Source: Aquimarina sp. RZ0 (lineage in GTDB: Bacteria > Bacteroidota > Bacteroidia > Flavobacteriales > Flavobacteriaceae). From it: 44,056 nucleotides of DNA. The position numbers were made by a program, and so were the translations under genes. The notes under the pieces are model-generated. The model worked only from the letters and a program-made list of their open reading frames with translations, was not told the origin of the DNA and made no database searches. Location: the NCBI RefSeq assembly GCF_008370685.1, contig NZ_VTZU01000060.1:1-44056 (forward strand), in the 5' to 3' direction. The stretch's first letter is position 1, and each line of letters begins with the position of its first letter. Shown here piece after piece: positions 35,378 through 43,894 of this stretch.

Positions 35378-35796
35378 GCACCAAAAGCAGTTAATACCAG
35401 TTTTCTGGAACCTCCATGATTTCTATGCTCACATAGATAGATCCCTTGCCAGATTCCTAAATTAAGACAACCATCGGTAATAGGTATTTGCAAAGAAGTT
35501 CCCATTAATGAAGCTTTGATATGAGCTGGCATATCATCAGGTCCTTCATAGGTATGAGTATAATACATAGCATTTTCGGGGATCATCGTATTGATATGAC
35601 TTTCAAAATCTTGTCGCACTGTAGGATCAGCATTCTCATTGATAGTCAAACTGGCAGATGTATGTTTAATAAAGACCTGCAACTGCCCTATAGCAATCTT
35701 TTTGATCTCTGGTATGGCAGAAAGCACCTCATCAGTAATCAAATGATATCCTCTGGGGTGTGCTGGTAAGTTTATTTCTTTTTGAAAAAAATTCAT
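35374..35796 (-). CDS. YjbQ/UPF0047 family protein
   Basis: A 140-residue protein of the YjbQ family (secondary thiamine-phosphate synthase type by weak activity; true role unclear). Characteristic motifs are FIKHTSASLTINENADPTV (about 43-61), HTYEGPDDMPAHIKASLMG and GIWQGIYLCEHR. Its ATG overlaps the stop of the upstream membrane gene (TAATG), which shows the two form an operon once the frameshift in that gene is taken into account. Confidence 0.92.
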   Translation of the reverse strand: MNFFQKEINLPAHPRGYHLITDEVLSAIPEIKKIAIGQLQVFIKHTSASLTINENADPTVRQDFESHINTMIPENAMYYTHTYEGPDDMPAHIKASLMGTSLQIPITDGCLNLGIWQGIYLCEHRNHGGSRKLVLTAFGA

Positions 35797-36214
35797 TAGT
35801 ACGAATTTATAAGATCCAGTTTAATAGTGAGCACTATAAAATATGCTGTAATCAATCCAAGAATCGAAAACAAAACATCATAGGGGTCATAAACATTTTC
35901 TCCACCCAAATTATGAATTTTAACCTCCTGAAGAATAACATAAACCCCTGATAAATCACAGCTGCTCCATAAATAAAACTCTTTTTTATTCTCTTTTTTT
36001 GATCAAACAACCTATTATTTACAATCAACATTAGATATGTTACAACCAATGTTCTGGCAACTGCTTCACAAAAATTAGGATATGACAATACAAAAATCAT
36101 ATACAATTCAGGAAACTCGTGACGAAGAACGAATGGGCGAAGTAAAAATTTTACAAGTATAAATGAAATTATGATTCCAATATTGATGCTTAATAACTTC
36201 CTTTGTTCATTCAT
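35796..36214 (-). pseudogene. Frameshifted three- to four-span membrane protein
   Basis: The frame opening at 36214 gives MNEQRKLLSINIGIIISFIL and two to three spans. Near a CCCC run (35945-35948) the reading quality jumps to the next frame, which continues VYVILQEVKIHNLGG, GENVYDPYDVLFSILGLI and ITAYFIVLTIKLDLINSY to a stop at 35796-35798. That stop overlaps the yjbQ ATG, and the joined ~139-residue protein ends in a good membrane span. Without the shift the protein would end in a basic tail at 35852. A one-base loss in the run, real or a sequencing error, explains this. Function unknown. Confidence 0.75.
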
Positions 36215-36332
36215 TTAGATACTTTAAAAAAGTATGACCTACCTCCTAATCTTCATGAGTAGGGCAATACATAGTTTCACTAAATTAATACAAATTTCAC
36301 AGTAATAATAGATCCTATTCCGTAATACTGAA

Positions 36333-36340
36333 TACCTTTG
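36333..36340 (+). promoter_or_regulatory. -7 box of the Cof-type phosphatase gene
   Basis: TACCTTTG matches the consensus exactly, 20 bases before the ATG at 36360. Confidence 0.55.
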
Positions 36341-36359
36341 CAAATTAATTTTTGAATGT

Positions 36360-37178
36360 ATGGATTTAGCTCAGATAAAACTTGTAGCAACAGATATGGA
36401 TGGCACACTTCTTAATTCTAATGGAGAAGTAAGCGATCTTTTCTTTGATCTTTTTTCGCAGTTACAAGAGCTAGGCGTCACCTTTGTAGCAGCTAGCGGA
36501 AGACAGTATTACAGTATTATCCACAAACTAGATCGTATCAAAAATGATATTATCGTTATTGCAGAAAACGGTGCCTTGACGATGCAAAAAGACATCGAAC
36601 TGCAGACTACAGAGATCGATCGCACAACATATTTGCAATTATTGGATATTACCAGAAACCTGGAAGGGTCACAAGTTATTCTTTGTGGTAGAAAAAAAGG
36701 ATATATCGAAGATTATGGGAAAGATTTTTTAGATATGTTTACCGAGTATTATGGGCGTTTCGAAGTAGTAAAAGATCTATCTCAGGTAATGGATGATCAG
36801 TATCTTAAAATAGCTATTTGTAATCTGAAGGGAGCAGAAAAATATCTATATCCTGCACTAAAACATTTGGAAAATCAATTAAAAGTTAAGGTTTCTGGAG
36901 AGATCTGGTTAGACCTATCACACGCTAATGCTCATAAAGGGTATGCCTTATCAAAGCTACAAGATTCATTAGGGATCACTCCAGAAGAAACTATGGTTTT
37001 TGGGGATTATAATAATGATCTGGAAATGATGGCACAGGCGTCCTATAGTTTTGCTATGGAGAATGCGCATCCTAATATAAAAGCTGCTGCCAAATATACA
37101 ACCAAGACCAACGATCAAAATGGTGTAGAATATATGCTAGCCAAGATGATAGAAGCAAAGAAAAAGTTATACGTTTAA
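36360..37178 (+). CDS. HAD-superfamily hydrolase, Cof type
   Basis: A 272-residue cytoplasmic phosphatase of the HAD IIB (Cof/YidA) group. Motif I is DMDGT (12-16, nucleophile D12 and acid D14), motif II lies in VAASGR, the Lys of motif III is in HANAHKGYAL, and motif IV is GDYNND (215-220). The large C2-type cap domain is about 85-190. Substrates of this group are sugar phosphates, flavin or pyridoxal phosphate and cannot be predicted. Its own promoter is present and it is convergent with lepA. Confidence 0.93.
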   Translation: MDLAQIKLVATDMDGTLLNSNGEVSDLFFDLFSQLQELGVTFVAASGRQYYSIIHKLDRIKNDIIVIAENGALTMQKDIELQTTEIDRTTYLQLLDITRNLEGSQVILCGRKKGYIEDYGKDFLDMFTEYYGRFEVVKDLSQVMDDQYLKIAICNLKGAEKYLYPALKHLENQLKVKVSGEIWLDLSHANAHKGYALSKLQDSLGITPEETMVFGDYNNDLEMMAQASYSFAMENAHPNIKAAAKYTTKTNDQNGVEYMLAKMIEAKKKLYV

Positions 37179-37217
37179 CAAAAATCAGATTTGTAAAGCC
37201 AACCGCCGAGAGACTAA

Positions 37218-39014
37218 TTAGTCATTCAGCTTTAACACTGCCATAAACGCTTCCTGCGGTATCTCTACATTACCTACCTGACGCATACGTTTCTTTCCTT
37301 TTTTCTGCTTTTCCAGTAATTTACGTTTACGAGAAATATCACCACCATAACACTTGGCTGTCACATCTTTCCGCAACGCTTTTACTGTTTCTCGAGCAAT
37401 AAACTTAGCACCTATTGCAGCCTGGATCGGAATATCAAATTGTTGACGTGGAATCAATTCTTTTAGCTTTTCGCAGATTTTTTTACCAATAGAATAAGCA
37501 TTATCCTTATGTAACAAAGCAGATAATGCATCTACGATATTTCCATTCAATAATACATCTACTTTCACCAGCTTAGAAGCCCGCAAACCAATTGGAGCGT
37601 AGTCAAAAGAAGCATACCCTTTGGACACCGTTTTGAGTCGATCATAAAAATCAAAAACAATTTCTGCCAGAGGCATATCAAATGTTAATTCTACCCGTTC
37701 AGTAGTGAGATATGTCTGATTAGTAATCTCACCTCGTTTTTCTATACATAATGACATCACAGACCCAACAAAATCAGCTTTGGTAATAATAGAAGCCTTT
37801 ATAAACGGTTCTTCTACCCTATTCATTGAAGAAGGATCAGGCAAATCAGATGGATTATTTACAACGATAATATCATCCGGATGTTTATTAGTAAATGCAT
37901 GATAAGATACATTAGGTACTGTAGTGATCACGGTCATATTAAACTCACGCTCCAATCGTTCCTGTATAATCTCCATATGCAACATTCCCAAAAACCCACA
38001 ACGGAAACCAAAACCCAAAGCCGCAGAACTCTCTGGTACAAAAACCAGCGAAGCATCATTCAACTGTAACTTTTCCATAGAAGCTCTCAACTCCTCATAA
38101 TCCTCAGTATCCACAGGATAGATACCCGCAAATACCATTGGTTTTACATCCTCAAACCCTTCAATCGCATTCTGAGTTGGCGTTTTTGCATCTGTGATAG
38201 TATCACCTACCTTTACCTCTCTGGCATCTTTAATACCCGTAATCAGATATCCTACATCACCCGTTTTTATTTCTTTTTTTACAACCTGATTCAATTTCAA
38301 TGTTCCTACCTCATCTGCAAAATAATTTTTTCCGGTAGCAACAAACTTAATTTGCTGTCCTTTTTTTATTTCTCCATTAACTACCTTAAAATAGGTTTCT
38401 ACTCCTCTGAAAGAATTATAAACTGAATCAAAAATTAATGCCTGTAGTGGTTCATCAGGATTTCCTTTTGGAGCAGGTACTTTTTCTATAATTGCAGTAA
38501 GGATTTCTTCAATACCAATTCCCGTTTTCGCGCTCGCAGGAATTACTTCTTCTGGATCACAACCCAAAAGATCTACAATATCATCCGTTACTTCTTCTGG
38601 ATTGGCACTGGGTAAATCTACCTTATTTAATACCGGAATAATCTCCAGATCATTATCCAATGCCAGGTATAAATTAGAAATTGTTTGCGCCTGTATGCTT
38701 TGAGCAGCATCCACGATTAATAATGCTCCCTCGCAAGCAGCGATAGATCTGGAAACCTCATAAGAAAAATCCACGTGCCCTGGAGTATCAATAAGATTCA
38801 GGATATACTCTTCCCCTTTATGAGTATATTCCATCTGTATTGCATGACTTTTAATCGTAATACCACGTTCACGTTCCAGATCCATACTATCCAATAATTG
38901 TGCCTGTGCTTCGCGAGCTGTTACAGATCCTGTGAAATCCAACAGCCGATCCGCTAATGTGCTCTTACCGTGATCAATATGCGCAATAATGCAAAAATTT
39001 CTTATGTTCTTCAT
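37218..39014 (-). CDS. lepA: Elongation factor 4 (LepA)
   Basis: Ribosome-associated translational GTPase. The 598 residues are full length. G1 is AHIDHGKST (11-19), G3 is DTPGH (76-80), G4 is NKVD (130-133). Domain II, the EF-G-like domains and the LepA-specific C-terminus (AKCYGGDISRKRKLLEKQK and QEAFMAVLKLND) follow. A palindromic repeat stands in its leader at 39040-39145. It lacks the lepB neighbour found in enterobacteria. Confidence 0.98.
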   Translation of the reverse strand: MKNIRNFCIIAHIDHGKSTLADRLLDFTGSVTAREAQAQLLDSMDLERERGITIKSHAIQMEYTHKGEEYILNLIDTPGHVDFSYEVSRSIAACEGALLIVDAAQSIQAQTISNLYLALDNDLEIIPVLNKVDLPSANPEEVTDDIVDLLGCDPEEVIPASAKTGIGIEEILTAIIEKVPAPKGNPDEPLQALIFDSVYNSFRGVETYFKVVNGEIKKGQQIKFVATGKNYFADEVGTLKLNQVVKKEIKTGDVGYLITGIKDAREVKVGDTITDAKTPTQNAIEGFEDVKPMVFAGIYPVDTEDYEELRASMEKLQLNDASLVFVPESSAALGFGFRCGFLGMLHMEIIQERLEREFNMTVITTVPNVSYHAFTNKHPDDIIVVNNPSDLPDPSSMNRVEEPFIKASIITKADFVGSVMSLCIEKRGEITNQTYLTTERVELTFDMPLAEIVFDFYDRLKTVSKGYASFDYAPIGLRASKLVKVDVLLNGNIVDALSALLHKDNAYSIGKKICEKLKELIPRQQFDIPIQAAIGAKFIARETVKALRKDVTAKCYGGDISRKRKLLEKQKKGKKRMRQVGNVEIPQEAFMAVLKLND

Positions 39015-39039
39015 GCTATTTTTTCAATTAGTCTTCAGG

Positions 39040-39145
39040 GCGTGACCCACAAGGGGTCGGGCTTTCCGTTATATCTTTTTTAGTTGTCTGGATCAACAAA
39101 CTCAATACGACAACTAAAAAAGGATGCCACTGCAATCTCTCACGC
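39040..39145 (-). repeat. Structured intergenic repeat upstream of lepA
   Basis: Nested inverted repeats: GCGTGA (39040-39045) with TCACGC (39140-39145), and TTTTTTAGTTGTC (39076-39088) with GACAACTAAAAAA (39109-39121). A small hairpin GACCC / GGGTC lies at 39044-39058. I recognise from memory similar intergenic sequences (GGCATCC ... GATATAACGGAAAGCCCGACC) in many flavobacterial genomes; I know no name or function. It could be a transcribed structured RNA. The rest of the gap, 39146-39422, shows nothing. Confidence 0.65.
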
Positions 39146-39422
39146 AGTTTCCACTACTGTAATGACTTGCAAATATAATCGATTTTAGAAGCTTTCCCCC
39201 TCTAAGGTTAAGATTAATTTATTACGAGTAATTACAAGCCTCTCTTTTAAAATATATTTCCATTATTTTTTAAGAATTCTTCTCCATTACAAGAGTTAAA
39301 ATTATAGCATCTCATACAATATCAATGAGTTTTAAACATCTTTAATCTTTATACCCATCTTACAAAAACTTTTACCTGCTTTCTTTTTTAGTGAACCTAT
39401 CTTTCTTGCTTATTTTTTTGAA

Positions 39423-39586
39423 TGAACTCATCTTGAGTAATACTTCGATCTACAAAATTTACATGTTACACGCTAATTTTGTTGGTTTTTTAACCGTGGC
39501 TATGGCTACGCTGAAAAAAAATCCACATCATTACAGTACAAAAGCCAAACTTTTTCGGTTGAAAACCACTACTCAAGATGAGTTCA
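39423..39586. mobile_element. Foldback element, family 2
   Basis: A 164-bp element with perfect 17-base inverted ends, TGAACTCATCTTGAGTA (39423-39439) and its complement (39570-39586). T and A tracts flank a central ACCGTGGCTATGGCTACGCT. That apex matches the family 1 apex at 17 of 20 bases although the ends are unrelated. The 73-codon frame across it (39391-39612) is not a gene. Confidence 0.75.
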
Positions 39587-39677
39587 ATAACAAAATAACA
39601 TGCATACATTAACATATGTATTAGGCTATTTTATGACTTTCAGGATTTTAGAAACCCTGAAGGTTTTAAAGAATTCG

Positions 39678-39685
39678 TACTTTTG
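39678..39685 (+). promoter_or_regulatory. -7 box that decides the dusB start
   Basis: TACTTTTG matches TAnnTTTG. The in-frame TTG at 39683 is part of this box, so translation must start downstream, at the GTG 39704. Confidence 0.6.
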
Positions 39686-39703
39686 TCTAAAATATCAATC
39701 GTT

Positions 39704-40696
39704 GTGGCAAAAATTGGAGACATAGATGTAGGAGAATTTCCGTTATTATTAGCACCCATGGAAGATGTAAGCGACCCACCCTTTCGTGCTTTATGTAAAG
39801 AGCAGGGAGCCGACGTGGTATATACAGAATTTATATCCAGTGAAGGATTGATTCGAGATGCTGCAAAGAGCGTGATGAAACTGGATATCTATGAAAAAGA
39901 ACGCCCGGTTGGGATTCAGATTTTTGGAGCCAATCTGGAATCCATGCTTAAATCTGTAGAAATAGTAGAAGCTTCTGGTCCTGACATTATCGATATTAAT
40001 TTTGGTTGTCCTGTAAAAAAAGTAGTGAGCAAAGGTGCTGGAGCAGGAATTCTAAAAGATATTGATCTGATGGTTTCCTTAACCAAAGCGATGGTAGAAC
40101 ATACTAAATTACCTGTAACAGTAAAAACACGGTTAGGCTGGGATCATGATTCTATTAAAATTGTAGAAGTTGCAGAACGGCTGCAGGATGTGGGAGCAAA
40201 AGCAATAGCTATTCACGGTCGTACCCGCGCCCAAATGTATAAAGGAAATGCTGATTGGAAACCTATTGCAGCTGTAAAAAATAACCAGCGAATGCATATT
40301 CCTGTTTTTGGAAATGGAGATGTAGATAGCCCGGAACGTGCTGTAGAAATGAGGGATCAGTATGGGTTGGATGGCGCCATGATTGGTCGTGCTACGATTG
40401 GATATCCATGGTTTTTTAAAGAAATAAAACATTATTTTAAGACTGGGAAACACTTGCCAAGTCCTACAATAGAAGAACGCGTAATTGCAGCCCGCAGGCA
40501 TCTGGAGATGGCAATAGATTGGAAAGGAGAAAAATTAGGAGTCTTTGAAACCCGCAGACATTATACAAATTACTTTAAAGGAATTCCACACTTTAAAGAA
40601 TACAGAATGAAAATGGTAACCAGCGATGACTCAGCAGATGTTTTTGCAGCTTTTGATGAAATCCAGGAAAAATTTGCAGGATTCGAATTTGTGTAA
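39704..40696 (+). CDS. dusB: tRNA-dihydrouridine synthase
   Basis: FMN-dependent enzyme that reduces uridines in tRNA. From the GTG start it has 330 residues beginning AKIGDIDVGEFPLLLAPMED, the usual start of this family in Bacteroidota. Visible are PMEDVSDPPFRALC, the active-site Cys in NFGCPVKKV (Cys102), TVKTRLGWD, IHGRTRAQMYKG and the phosphate-binding GNGDV / GRATIGYPW. The DUF2071 gene follows 24 bases later. The DusB assignment is by overall similarity. Confidence 0.92.
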   Translation: MAKIGDIDVGEFPLLLAPMEDVSDPPFRALCKEQGADVVYTEFISSEGLIRDAAKSVMKLDIYEKERPVGIQIFGANLESMLKSVEIVEASGPDIIDINFGCPVKKVVSKGAGAGILKDIDLMVSLTKAMVEHTKLPVTVKTRLGWDHDSIKIVEVAERLQDVGAKAIAIHGRTRAQMYKGNADWKPIAAVKNNQRMHIPVFGNGDVDSPERAVEMRDQYGLDGAMIGRATIGYPWFFKEIKHYFKTGKHLPSPTIEERVIAARRHLEMAIDWKGEKLGVFETRRHYTNYFKGIPHFKEYRMKMVTSDDSADVFAAFDEIQEKFAGFEFV

Positions 40697-40720
40697 AATC
40701 GCCATCAGGTACTACTACAA

Positions 40721-41615
40721 ATGACGATAAATGAAATTATAAACACCACCAAACATCGCCCCTGGGAAATACCTGCTAGAAATTGGAGTTTCTATCAGGA
40801 ATGGAATCAGGTGATCTTTTTGCATTGGAAAGTTGAATATCAGGAACTCAGAAAAATCATTCCTGATCATTTACAAATTGATTTATTTGAAGGAAGTCCA
40901 TGGGTTTCGCTAGTTGCCTTCTCTATGGAGAAAATAAGACCTGGAAATTTTCCTTCTTTTAATCCTATTTCTAATTTTCATGAGATTAACATCAGAACAT
41001 ATGTTAAATTAAAAAATAAGGCTGGTGTCTATTTTTTAAGTATTGAAGCTGCAAACAAAATTTCCTGTAAAATCTCCAGAATCCTGTCCAGACTACCCTG
41101 TAGATATTCTAAAATGAATAGAAATCATCAATATTATTCTTCTAGTAATACACGTTTTGGAGACAGTTTTGAAATCATACGATTTGTGATTAAAAAATTC
41201 GTATAAATTCATTGAATTATTTTTTCTTTATGCAAGGCAAAAAAATCAAACATAGCTATAGCTACGGTTTATTTTTTAAACGAAGTAGAAAGGAAAAAGA
41301 AACGATGAATATGCGAAATTTTTAGTTATAAATCGTATCAAATATAGTATAGGAGAAATGTTAAAAACTAAAACCAATCTCGATTATTGGCTAACAGAAC
41401 GGTATGCTCTTTTTCAGGATTCTAAAGAAACAATGAACAAGTTCGAAATACATCATATCGAATGGTCTATACAAGAACTCAAAATAGATCTATTACAGAG
41501 TACCTATCCCAGATTTGACAAATTAATCTCTAATACTCCTGATAAAACACACTATTCAAAAGGCGTTCAGGTAATCGCCTGGGATAAGGAAATTATCTCA
41601 CCAAACGCTGATTGA
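40721..41615 (+). pseudogene. DUF2071 (YqjF-like) gene interrupted by a foldback MITE
   Basis: The first part (to 41176) gives 152 codons with the family's RPWEIPARNWSFYQEWNQVIF, HWKVEYQELRKIIPDHLQID and INIRTYVKLKNKAGVYFLS. Then a 162-bp MITE is inserted. The second part (from 41340) continues KYSIGEMLKTKT and NLDYWLTERYALF to the end at 41615. Removing 163 bp (element plus one repeated base) restores one frame of 243 codons, a normal length. As it stands, translation runs 9 codons into the element and stops at 41204. The 3' end overlaps the convergent permease gene by 23 bases. Function of the family is unknown. Confidence 0.88.
41177..41338 (+). mobile_element. Foldback MITE, family 1, copy 2, inserted in the DUF2071 gene
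   Basis: 162 bp bounded by ATACGATTT and AAATCGTAT, differing at one base from the reverse complement of 13397-13558 (G there, A at the position just before CATAGCTATAG here). The two halves pair along their length. Flanks read GAAATC before and CAAATATAG after, giving a target duplication of only 1-3 bases that cannot be resolved because element and flank share bases. Confidence 0.9.
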
Positions 41616-42795
41616 TTCTACTAGAGGCCAACAATGAAGCAACAATACCAATAACTGTAATTGTTAAGAATACAATAACAAAGCTTGAAACTGTAATCCG
41701 CGTTGGGTATGGTAAAGAGGGCGTGATCATTAATAACCCAAATTGTTCTTGTAATGTAATAATAACAAAGCCTAACAAAAGGCCTAGCAATGTCCCTAAT
41801 AGGGTCATTAAGGATCCTTGAAACAAAAATATCTTCCTGATATTCTGCAATGATGCTCCTACATTATGTAAGGTCTTGATATTGTTTCTTTTATCAATAA
41901 TCATCATAATGATAGCACCCGCCACATTAAATAAGGCAATAATTGCAATCAAAGTAATCACTAAATAAGCCGCCAGGTTTTCAGTATTTAACATCTTATA
42001 TAAAGTATCATTGAGCTGTACCCTATTCTTAACAATTACTGTATTATCAAATATGGGTAATAATTCATCTAATACTAATTGTTCATCAATACTTGGTGTA
42101 ATCTTAAGCTCAATGTGAGTTACCTGATCATCTGCCAGTGCAAGTAACTTCCTGGCAAATGCCATTGTTGAAAAAATATATTTACTATCAAGGTCTTCAT
42201 TTACAGAAAAAATACCAATATTAACGGCTGTTTTTTTTCTAAATGCCCTAGATGGGTTTGTTGGAATTCCTTTTCCAGGTTTGGGTACATAAATATTCAA
42301 AAAATTGGTGTATACCTGTTCCACTCCCATCCCCAACTCTCTGCTAATACCCATTCCTGCTACTATTTGAGAATCGTTATCTGTCAGCCAACTTCCATAC
42401 ACTAGAATGCTATCTGTTTGAACTACCTTTTTATAATTAGTATCTACTCCCTTAATAAAAGCCATTTTTTGCTTATCCTTAAACTCCAGAAACACTTTTT
42501 CTTCTATGATTTCAGAAAAACTGATAACATTGTCCAGCTGTGTTAATTTTTCTTTTTGAACCTCAGAAAATGTAAATGTCTTTCCTCTGGCAGGAAAAAT
42601 CTTGAGATCCGGGTCAAAATAAGAAGAAAACTGGAGACTAAAATCTTTGAGACCGGCAAAACCACATAATACTATAAATAATGACATAGCTCCGATTACC
42701 ACTCCAGCTGCTGCAATACCTGTAATAATATTGATCGCATTGCTACTACCGGGAGAAAAGAGGTATCGCTTAGCGATGTAATATGAGAAGTTCAA
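41593..42795 (-). CDS. LolC/E-type ABC transporter permease
   Basis: A 400-residue inner-membrane permease of the lipoprotein-releasing (FtsX/MacB-like) type. First membrane helix with the family start NFSYYIAKRYLFS (residues 2-14) and TM at about 22-48; a periplasmic domain at about 50-270; three C-terminal membrane spans (about 275-300, 325-350, 365-390) around the FtsX-like cytoplasmic loop MMIIDKRNNIKTLHNVGA. It presumably moves lipoproteins towards the outer membrane with an ATPase encoded elsewhere. Its end overlaps the DUF2071 gene. Confidence 0.88.
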   Translation of the reverse strand: MNFSYYIAKRYLFSPGSSNAINIITGIAAAGVVIGAMSLFIVLCGFAGLKDFSLQFSSYFDPDLKIFPARGKTFTFSEVQKEKLTQLDNVISFSEIIEEKVFLEFKDKQKMAFIKGVDTNYKKVVQTDSILVYGSWLTDNDSQIVAGMGISRELGMGVEQVYTNFLNIYVPKPGKGIPTNPSRAFRKKTAVNIGIFSVNEDLDSKYIFSTMAFARKLLALADDQVTHIELKITPSIDEQLVLDELLPIFDNTVIVKNRVQLNDTLYKMLNTENLAAYLVITLIAIIALFNVAGAIIMMIIDKRNNIKTLHNVGASLQNIRKIFLFQGSLMTLLGTLLGLLLGFVIITLQEQFGLLMITPSLPYPTRITVSSFVIVFLTITVIGIVASLLASSRINQRLVR

Positions 42796-42922
42796 TTTTT
42801 TTTATAAAGATTTTATAAGATCTGTATTACTTATATTGGATTAAAGATACTAGAATATGTAATGAATAAGAAAGCAACTGTTTTTTTCTTTTCAATTATT
42901 TTTTTTTTAATATTCTTTCTTC

Positions 42923-43315
42923 TTATTTTTTCTTTCTGTTTTCTAATAAATCAGGATCGTTAATTGGATTTTGCTCTCCTTTTATGGCTTTTTCTATAGA
43001 ATCTATATATTCTAAAGAATCATCAATAAAATATGATAATTCCGGCATGCGACGTAATTGATTTTTGGTACGCTGAGCAACCTGATGCTTGATCTGAGAT
43101 TTTACGGTATTCACTTCTGACAATACGCGCGCTCCTTCTGCAGGCGGAAAAACACTCATATATACTTTGGCGATTGATAAATCTGTGGTTACATTTACTT
43201 TGGTAACAGAAACCAAAATCCCCTGTACTCCAGCTTCGCGCAACGCATGCTGTATTACATCTGCTACATCTCGTTGCAATACACCACCAATTTTTTTCTG
43301 TCTGTTTGTTTCCAT
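42923..43315 (-). CDS. rbfA: Ribosome-binding factor A
   Basis: Small KH-fold assembly factor that binds the 30S subunit during 16S rRNA maturation. The 130-residue protein has the family start RQKKIGGVLQRDVADVIQHA, the strands VTKVNVTTDLSIAKVYMSVF and the KH-like RTKNQLRRMPELSYFIDDSL ending. It lies 127 bases upstream of the permease gene, same direction; rbfA next to a LolC/E-type permease is an arrangement I associate with this phylum. Confidence 0.95.
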   Translation of the reverse strand: METNRQKKIGGVLQRDVADVIQHALREAGVQGILVSVTKVNVTTDLSIAKVYMSVFPPAEGARVLSEVNTVKSQIKHQVAQRTKNQLRRMPELSYFIDDSLEYIDSIEKAIKGEQNPINDPDLLENRKKK

Positions 43316-43419
43316 GCTACAAAAGTAGGCAATTATCTATTTATTATTTTCTTTTATATCAAAATCCCGCCATTGTTCTATTTTGTAATTTTACGTGCAA
43401 CTGATAAAATAAAATAGTT

Positions 43420-43854
43420 ATGAATCACATTAACAAAATAGAACATTTGGGAATCGCTGTCAAAAACATTGATCAGGCAAATTTTTTATATGAGAAATTG
43501 CTGGGCGTTCCTCCATATAAACAGGAATCGGTAGAAAGCGAAGCCGTCATCACTTCTTTCTTTAAAGTAGGAGACAGTAAAATTGAACTATTAGCCAGTA
43601 CTGAAGAGGATGGACCTATAGGAAAGTTTATTGCCAAAAAGGGCGAAGGGATTCACCATATTGCTTTTGATGTAGATGATATTAAGACAGAATTAAAACG
43701 GTTAGAGCAAGAGGGGTTTCAATTAATTAATGAAACACCAAAAAAAGGAGCTGATAACAAGTTAGTGGCTTTTATACATCCTAAAAGTACGAATGGTGTT
43801 TTGATCGAGCTATGTCAGGAGGTGCCTTACGTTGAAACCTTTTTTGACGAATGA
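43420..43854 (+). CDS. mce: Methylmalonyl-CoA epimerase
   Basis: Interconverts (S)- and (R)-methylmalonyl-CoA in the propionate/succinate route. The 144-residue vicinal-oxygen-chelate protein has the expected metal ligands: His9 in IEHLGIAV, a His in GIHHIAFDV (79-80) and Glu130 in GVLIELCQE. The proton-shuttling Glu region KIELLAS (53-59) is present. The gene is alone, 104 bases from divergent rbfA, and methylmalonyl-CoA mutase is not in the window. Confidence 0.93.
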   Translation: MNHINKIEHLGIAVKNIDQANFLYEKLLGVPPYKQESVESEAVITSFFKVGDSKIELLASTEEDGPIGKFIAKKGEGIHHIAFDVDDIKTELKRLEQEGFQLINETPKKGADNKLVAFIHPKSTNGVLIELCQEVPYVETFFDE

Positions 43855-43894
43855 TTGCATCACAAAATTCACGATATTATGCAGTCATAAATAA

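Noticed and set aside
39391..39612. 73-codon plus-strand frame
   Set aside because: It lies almost wholly on the family 2 foldback element, whose palindrome explains the open frame.
39683..39703. TTG start for dusB
   Set aside because: The TTG is the end of the TACTTTTG promoter box; the GTG at 39704 gives the usual family N-terminus.
41358..41615. Separate 85-codon gene
   Set aside because: It is the 3' part of the DUF2071 gene; its ATG is an internal Met of the uninterrupted frame.
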